DNA of 8,627 nucleotides, from the NCBI GenBank assembly GCA_013698525.1, contig JACCSM010000485.1, positions 1 through 8,627 of the forward strand, given 5' to 3'. Both the position numbers and the translations under genes were made by a program. The stretch comes from Rubrobacteraceae bacterium (GTDB taxonomy: Bacteria > Actinomycetota > Rubrobacteria > Rubrobacterales > Rubrobacteraceae). Shown here one piece after another: positions 5,619-8,627 of this stretch. Position 1 is the stretch's first letter. Every line of letters begins with the position of its first letter. The notes under the pieces are model-generated. The model was not told the origin of the DNA. It searched no databases and was given only the letters and a program-made list of their open reading frames with translations.

Positions 5619-6416
5619 CTACGGGATCCAGACTCGGGCTGGTGATTCCGTGGGGAGAGACGTCAAGACGACGTTTCTGACGCCGAGGCGCCAGAGTTCA
5701 CGGGTTATGACCGAGGCGTCGGACATACTGCGGCCTGGTTCGACGCCGGTTATGAGGGCGGCCGTTCTGGCTCCCCGCGGGACTCTGGCAAGGGAGCCTT
5801 GCGAAAGGGCGAGGGCGAATACTCTTGGGGTTATGCTCTGGCCCTGACCGATGCCGGTGAGGTCGGAGAAGATGTCGGGGCGATGGACGTGTTCTTCGTC
5901 CACGGGTGTTCCGAGCGCGTGGACGTTGCCGACGGCGACGAGCAGGGTGGCGGCGTCCGGGAGGGCTGGCTCGTGGTCTGCGGTGCCTTTGATCGGGCGC
6001 CGCCGCGATCCGTCCGCCTCGACCAGGACCACGTCGGCTAGTCCGGCGAGGTTGCCGACCCACTCGGGGTCGATGCCGCCTACCCTGTTCTTGGAGAGCA
6101 TCCCCGATCCCACGACCACCGCAGTCGCTCTGGAGAGTGCTTTCTCGGTCTTCGCGCGCAGGTCGCCTGGGTCTTCTGAGGTGACGAGCGGGCCTACCCT
6201 GTCTGCTTCGCTCGACAACATCTTCGTCGTCGGGGCCACGATGACCTTCATACCATTCTGCGTGAGCCCGCCGGAGACAGCAAGGATAGCACCGGACTTG
6301 CCCCCCGCCCCGACGAAGGTGGCCACGTCCCCAGAAGAGATTCCTAGCGCCACGTGCAGCTTCAATACCACTCCCATCCCGCCAAGAGGCGACGGGTTTT
6401 GTACACCTGTATTCAT
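5619..6416 (-). CDS. yqeC: YqeC-like selenium-dependent hydroxylase accessory protein
   Basis: A 265-residue P-loop-like protein of the YqeC family, associated by genome context with maturation of selenium-dependent molybdenum hydroxylases. Seen in sequence: FVGAGGKSGAIL (34-45) as a modified P-loop, VIVAPTTKML (58-67), VVLVEADGSRRRPIKGTADH (129-148) followed by EPALPDAATLLVAVG (149-163), HVHRPDIF (176-183) and a C-terminal RNVVLTSL. The molecular reaction of YqeC is not established. The ATG at 6416 lacks an SD. An in-frame TTG at 6365 (residue 18) has GGGAGTGG just upstream and sits at the usual distance from the P-loop, so the true protein may be 248 residues. It lies 97 nt upstream of the gntR start on the same strand, but the gntR gene has its own promoter. 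No selenium or molybdenum enzyme gene is visible in the window. Confidence 0.85.
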   Translation of the reverse strand: MNTGVQNPSPLGGMGVVLKLHVALGISSGDVATFVGAGGKSGAILAVSGGLTQNGMKVIVAPTTKMLSSEADRVGPLVTSEDPGDLRAKTEKALSRATAVVVGSGMLSKNRVGGIDPEWVGNLAGLADVVLVEADGSRRRPIKGTADHEPALPDAATLLVAVGNVHALGTPVDEEHVHRPDIFSDLTGIGQGQSITPRVFALALSQGSLARVPRGARTAALITGVEPGRSMSDASVITRELWRLGVRNVVLTSLPTESPARVWIP

Positions 6417-6484
6417 GTTACATCATCGATTCACTTCGCGTGCTTTATGACATGTTGGATACTAAGATCTAGTGTAGGATAAGG

Positions 6485-6589
6485 ATGGCCGCTCCCACGA
6501 GGCCAACCGGATTACGTGGAGCAGGCAGGAGTAATCGAGTGAGTAAGAAAGTCAGGACAGCGGGTAAGAAAGACAAGACGAACTCGTAG
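6485..6589 (+). CDS. Possible small basic peptide (34 aa, or 16 aa from an inner start)
   Basis: In the otherwise empty 196-nt gap between yqeC and the Holin-X gene, an ATG at 6485 opens a 34-codon frame ending in TAG (6587-6589). It has AGGA 5 nt upstream. An inner GTG (6539) has a better SD (GCAGGAG, 7 nt spacing) and would give SKKVRTAGKKDKTNS after the initiator. Either product is strongly basic (Lys/Arg-rich) with no hydrophobic segment. I recognise no family. It could equally be untranslated leader of the downstream genes. Confidence 0.28.
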   Translation: MAAPTRPTGLRGAGRSNRVSKKVRTAGKKDKTNS

Positions 6590-6618
6590 TTCTAGGATCA
6601 GAGGAAAGGAGCGTGGGG

Positions 6619-7056
6619 ATGGATGGGCGAGAGCGGGTAGCGGAATTCGGCAGGGAGCTCAGAGAGGGACCCGAGCCTTCCGACCGGAGCATCAAGGAGA
6701 TCATCGACGCCTTGAGGCCCCAGCTTCAGGAGCTTGTCGACAAGCAGGTCGAGTTGGCGAAGACGGAGTTGGCCCCTGTAGGCAAGAGGGCAGGGTTGGC
6801 CACTGGCCTCCTCGCAGCCGCCGGCGTCTTCATGTTGGTCTTCCTCATAATCCTCTCTCTTGCCGGGGTTTACATACTGGATGTCTTCCTCTCTCTGTGG
6901 GTCTCGGCATTGATCGTCAGTGGTATACTGCTGTTGGTCGGTGGGATACTCGGCGCAGCCGGAGCCAGCATACTGAGGAGGTTGGATCCCACGCCCCATC
7001 GGACGATCCTTACCCTCCAGCAGAACATCAACTGGATAAAGGGGCAGTTGAGGTAA
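6619..7056 (+). CDS. Holin-X/phage-holin-superfamily III membrane protein
   Basis: A 145-residue protein starting at ATG 6619, preferred over the in-frame GTG at 6613 because AAGGAG (6606-6611) lies 7 nt before the ATG but only 1 nt before the GTG. Residues 1-50 are charged and predicted helical or coiled (RSIKEIIDALRPQLQELVDK). Two hydrophobic hairpin segments follow at about 58-84 and 90-116, then a basic tail with LDPTPHRTILTLQQNINWIK. This matches the actinobacterial Holin-X family, which is chromosomal and usually not part of a prophage. No lysin or other phage gene is nearby, so a lytic role is unlikely; a membrane or envelope function is more plausible but unproven. It overlaps the following DUF3618 gene (TAATG). 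Confidence 0.85.
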   Translation: MDGRERVAEFGRELREGPEPSDRSIKEIIDALRPQLQELVDKQVELAKTELAPVGKRAGLATGLLAAAGVFMLVFLIILSLAGVYILDVFLSLWVSALIVSGILLLVGGILGAAGASILRRLDPTPHRTILTLQQNINWIKGQLR

Positions 7057-7403
7057 TGAGCGAGATACCTGAGCGCATAGAACGGGAGATGTTCGAGATC
7101 CGGAGCCGCATGGCCCCGGACGTTCGGGACCTCAAAAAGCACACCGAGCCTCCGGTCATCGCGAAGCGGGTCACGACGAGGGTCAAAGAACGCCTGAGGG
7201 GCGCCGCGATCCGCTTTGGCAAGAGCCTCAAGGAATCGGCTAGTCGCCAGGCGAAGATGATCGGTGAGGCGGGCAGGAAGAGGAACCCGGCGCCCTTGAC
7301 GGACGCCGTGAAGAGCGACCCGCGGCCCCTGATCCTGCTTGCCATCAGCCTGGCCGTCACCCTGATGGCCGTGCGCAGAATCTCCAACGGACGAGGGGAA
7401 TAG
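7056..7403 (+). CDS. DUF3618-like membrane-anchored protein
   Basis: A 115-residue protein whose ATG (7056-7058) overlaps the upstream TAA, indicating translational coupling to the Holin-X gene. The N-terminus (IPERIEREMFEIRSRMAPDV) fits the DUF3618 pattern of an acidic/basic amphipathic helix. A long Lys/Arg-rich helical region follows (about 30-80), then a single hydrophobic segment LILLAISLAVTLMAV (92-106) and a short basic end. Pairing of Holin-X and DUF3618 proteins is common in actinobacteria and suggests a shared membrane function. The function is unknown. The frame is open further upstream to 6897 inside the neighbour, but only the 7056 start makes biological sense. A weak 5-bp hairpin (AGGGG/CCCCT, 7404-7418) follows the stop. 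Confidence 0.78.
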   Translation: MSEIPERIEREMFEIRSRMAPDVRDLKKHTEPPVIAKRVTTRVKERLRGAAIRFGKSLKESASRQAKMIGEAGRKRNPAPLTDAVKSDPRPLILLAISLAVTLMAVRRISNGRGE

Positions 7404-7475
7404 AGGGGCGGTTCCCCTAGCTCCGAATACTCCCACCCATCATAGACCGGTTACCACGAAACCAGAGGACTGGTC

Positions 7476-8627
7476 TTGACCCACGTTCATTTCCAACCCG
7501 TTGGTGGCGCGGCTGGTGACATGACCCTCGCCGCGCTCGTCGCGGCAGGAGCGTCGCTGACTGAGATCATATCCTCCCTGCGCAGCCTCGGCGTAGCCTT
7601 CGACCTTGCTACGGAACGGGTCGAGGTGAACGGTGTCGGCGCACTCAGGGCAGACGTCGAATACCTCGAGGAGCACTCCCACAGGACCTTCGGGGACATC
7701 CGCGCCCTGATAGAAGACGCCGGACTGCCGGAGCGAACCTCCTCACGCGCGCTGGAGGCTTTCCGCCTTCTGGCCGTCGCGGAAGGCGCCGTCCACAACC
7801 AGGACACCGAGGAGGTCACCTTCCACGAGGTCGGGGCCATCGACTCGATAGTGGACGTGGTCGGTAGCTGCGTGGCGCTGGAGCTGCTCGATGTGGCCTC
7901 CGTAAGCTGCGGTCCTCTGCCCATGGGCACTGGTGTCGTCGAGACCGCCCACGGTCTTCTTCCCGTGCCTGGACCGGCGACGCTGGAGATCCTCGAGGGC
8001 TCGCGTGTCCGCTGGACCGACGAGCCCAGGGAGACGACCACACCGACCGGGGCCGCGCTCATGAGATCCTTCACCGGCGGCGGATTTACGGACGCGGCCC
8101 CACCCATGACCCTGCACGCCACTGGCTACGGGGCCGGAAGGATGCGCTTGCGGAGCGCGCCGAACCTGCTGCGCGCCGTCGTCGGGGAGCTCGAAGGCCT
8201 TGAGGGTAGCGTCGAGTTGCTCGAGGCCAATGTCGACGACGCGCCTGGCGAGCTTCTCGGGGCTGCCGTGGAGCGTCTCCTCGCGGCCGGCGCCATCGAC
8301 GCCTGGCTCGAACCCATCGTGATGAAGCGCGGTCGCGGCGCTTACAAGGCGTGCGCACTGGCTCTCTCCGGCGACCGCGAGCGCCTAGCCAGGCTCCTGA
8401 TGCGGGAGACCGGAACTCTCGGCGTGCGCCACCACGCGGTCGGACGCACCGTCGCAGGGCGCAGGCGCATCCTGGTAGCTCTTCCCTACGGCAAGTGCTT
8501 CGTCAAGGTTGGAAGCATCGACGGGGAGGACTTCGTCGTCGCCCCCGAGCACGCCGACGCTGCCAGGCTCGCCAGAGAAACCGGGCTCCCACTGCCCAGG
8601 GTGTACGAGGATGCAAAGGCCGCCTTC
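7476..8627 (+). CDS. larC: LarC, nickel-pincer cofactor nickel-insertion protein, partial at the right edge
   Basis: A frame of 384 codons open to the window end, starting at TTG 7476 with AGAGGA (7464-7469) 6 nt upstream. LarC inserts nickel into pyridinium-3,5-bisthiocarboxylic acid mononucleotide in a CTP-dependent step, making the cofactor of lactate racemase LarA and related epimerases. Family marks are GGAAGDMTLAALVAAG (10-25), HSHRTFGDIRALI, the signature TFHEVGAIDSIVDVVG, CGPLPMGTGVVETAHGLLPV followed by PGPATLEILEG, TTTPTGAAL, LLEANVDDAPGELLGAAVE, MKRGRGAYK, RETGTLGVR, and near the end APEHADAARLARETGLPL then PRVYEDA. The tail matches the usual LarC end, so only a few residues are probably missing. 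It is one continuous frame, unlike Lactobacillus plantarum, where larC1/larC2 need a ribosomal frameshift. The usual N-terminal D-x-FSGISGDM is altered to QPVGGAAGDM. No larA, larB or larE is visible. Confidence 0.93.
   Translation, partial: MTHVHFQPVGGAAGDMTLAALVAAGASLTEIISSLRSLGVAFDLATERVEVNGVGALRADVEYLEEHSHRTFGDIRALIEDAGLPERTSSRALEAFRLLAVAEGAVHNQDTEEVTFHEVGAIDSIVDVVGSCVALELLDVASVSCGPLPMGTGVVETAHGLLPVPGPATLEILEGSRVRWTDEPRETTTPTGAALMRSFTGGGFTDAAPPMTLHATGYGAGRMRLRSAPNLLRAVVGELEGLEGSVELLEANVDDAPGELLGAAVERLLAAGAIDAWLEPIVMKRGRGAYKACALALSGDRERLARLLMRETGTLGVRHHAVGRTVAGRRRILVALPYGKCFVKVGSIDGEDFVVAPEHADAARLARETGLPLPRVYEDAKAAF

Noticed and set aside
5851..6450. Plus-strand 199-codon frame opposite yqeC
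   Set aside because: Low-complexity Ser/Pro/Thr shadow; YqeC motifs are on the other strand.
6619..7403. Prophage lysis cassette
   Set aside because: The Holin-X family is common on actinobacterial chromosomes; there is no endolysin, structural or integrase gene nearby.
7404..7418. Intrinsic terminator after the DUF3618 gene
   Set aside because: The stem is only 5 bp and there is no T-run.
7487..8122. Minus-strand 211-codon frame
   Set aside because: Antisense to larC, with a Ser/Thr/Arg-rich non-protein-like composition.

Overview
The window is GC-rich and tightly packed, with frequent GTG and TTG starts and good Shine-Dalgarno (SD) sites. The gene content includes a Holin-X/DUF3618 pair, a YIP1-family membrane protein, a DUF4097 protein, a YtrA-type GntR regulator, GluQ-RS, YqeC and LarC. 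This suggests a chromosomal segment of a high-GC actinobacterium, possibly Rubrobacter-like. The taxonomic guess is an inference from gene families and base composition only. I see no rRNA, tRNA, CRISPR array or complete insertion sequence.

Layout. Positions 1-341 (minus) hold a [2Fe-2S] ferredoxin whose 3' end lies beyond the left edge. It is divergent from a plus-strand group: a small cupin of the type II phosphomannose isomerase kind (487-849), a membrane-anchored DUF4097 protein (871-1797), and a YIP1-like polytopic membrane protein (1797-2399) that overlaps it by one base. Positions 2400-2596 hold a repeat-rich, MITE-like element with 23-bp inverted ends. Its right end runs into, and supplies the stop codon of, a convergent M20 amidohydrolase (2575-3762, minus). 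A second block of related repeats and a 30-nt palindrome lie upstream of that gene (3779-3835).

A minus-strand series continues rightward: glutamyl-Q tRNA(Asp) synthetase (3903-4859), an ABC-transporter remnant (4891-5105), a YtrA-type GntR repressor (5117-5521) with a 36-bp palindromic promoter/operator (5531-5566), and yqeC (5619-6416). From about 6450 the direction switches to plus: a possible tiny lysine-rich ORF (6485-6589), a Holin-X family protein (6619-7056), a DUF3618 protein (7056-7403), and larC (7476 to the right edge, nearly complete).

How the genes relate. The regulator, ABC remnant and operator look like a decayed YtrA-type module: a repressor and its operator survive, while the transporter they controlled is reduced to the first residues of the ATPase and the last residues of a permease, with a frameshift in between. 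YqeC (accessory to selenium-dependent molybdenum hydroxylases) and LarC (nickel-pincer cofactor) are both cofactor-maturation proteins, but no client enzyme lies in the window. The strongest oddities are the ABC remnant with its retained operator and the inverted-repeat element built into the amidohydrolase 3' end. I did not find a clearly new multi-gene system.
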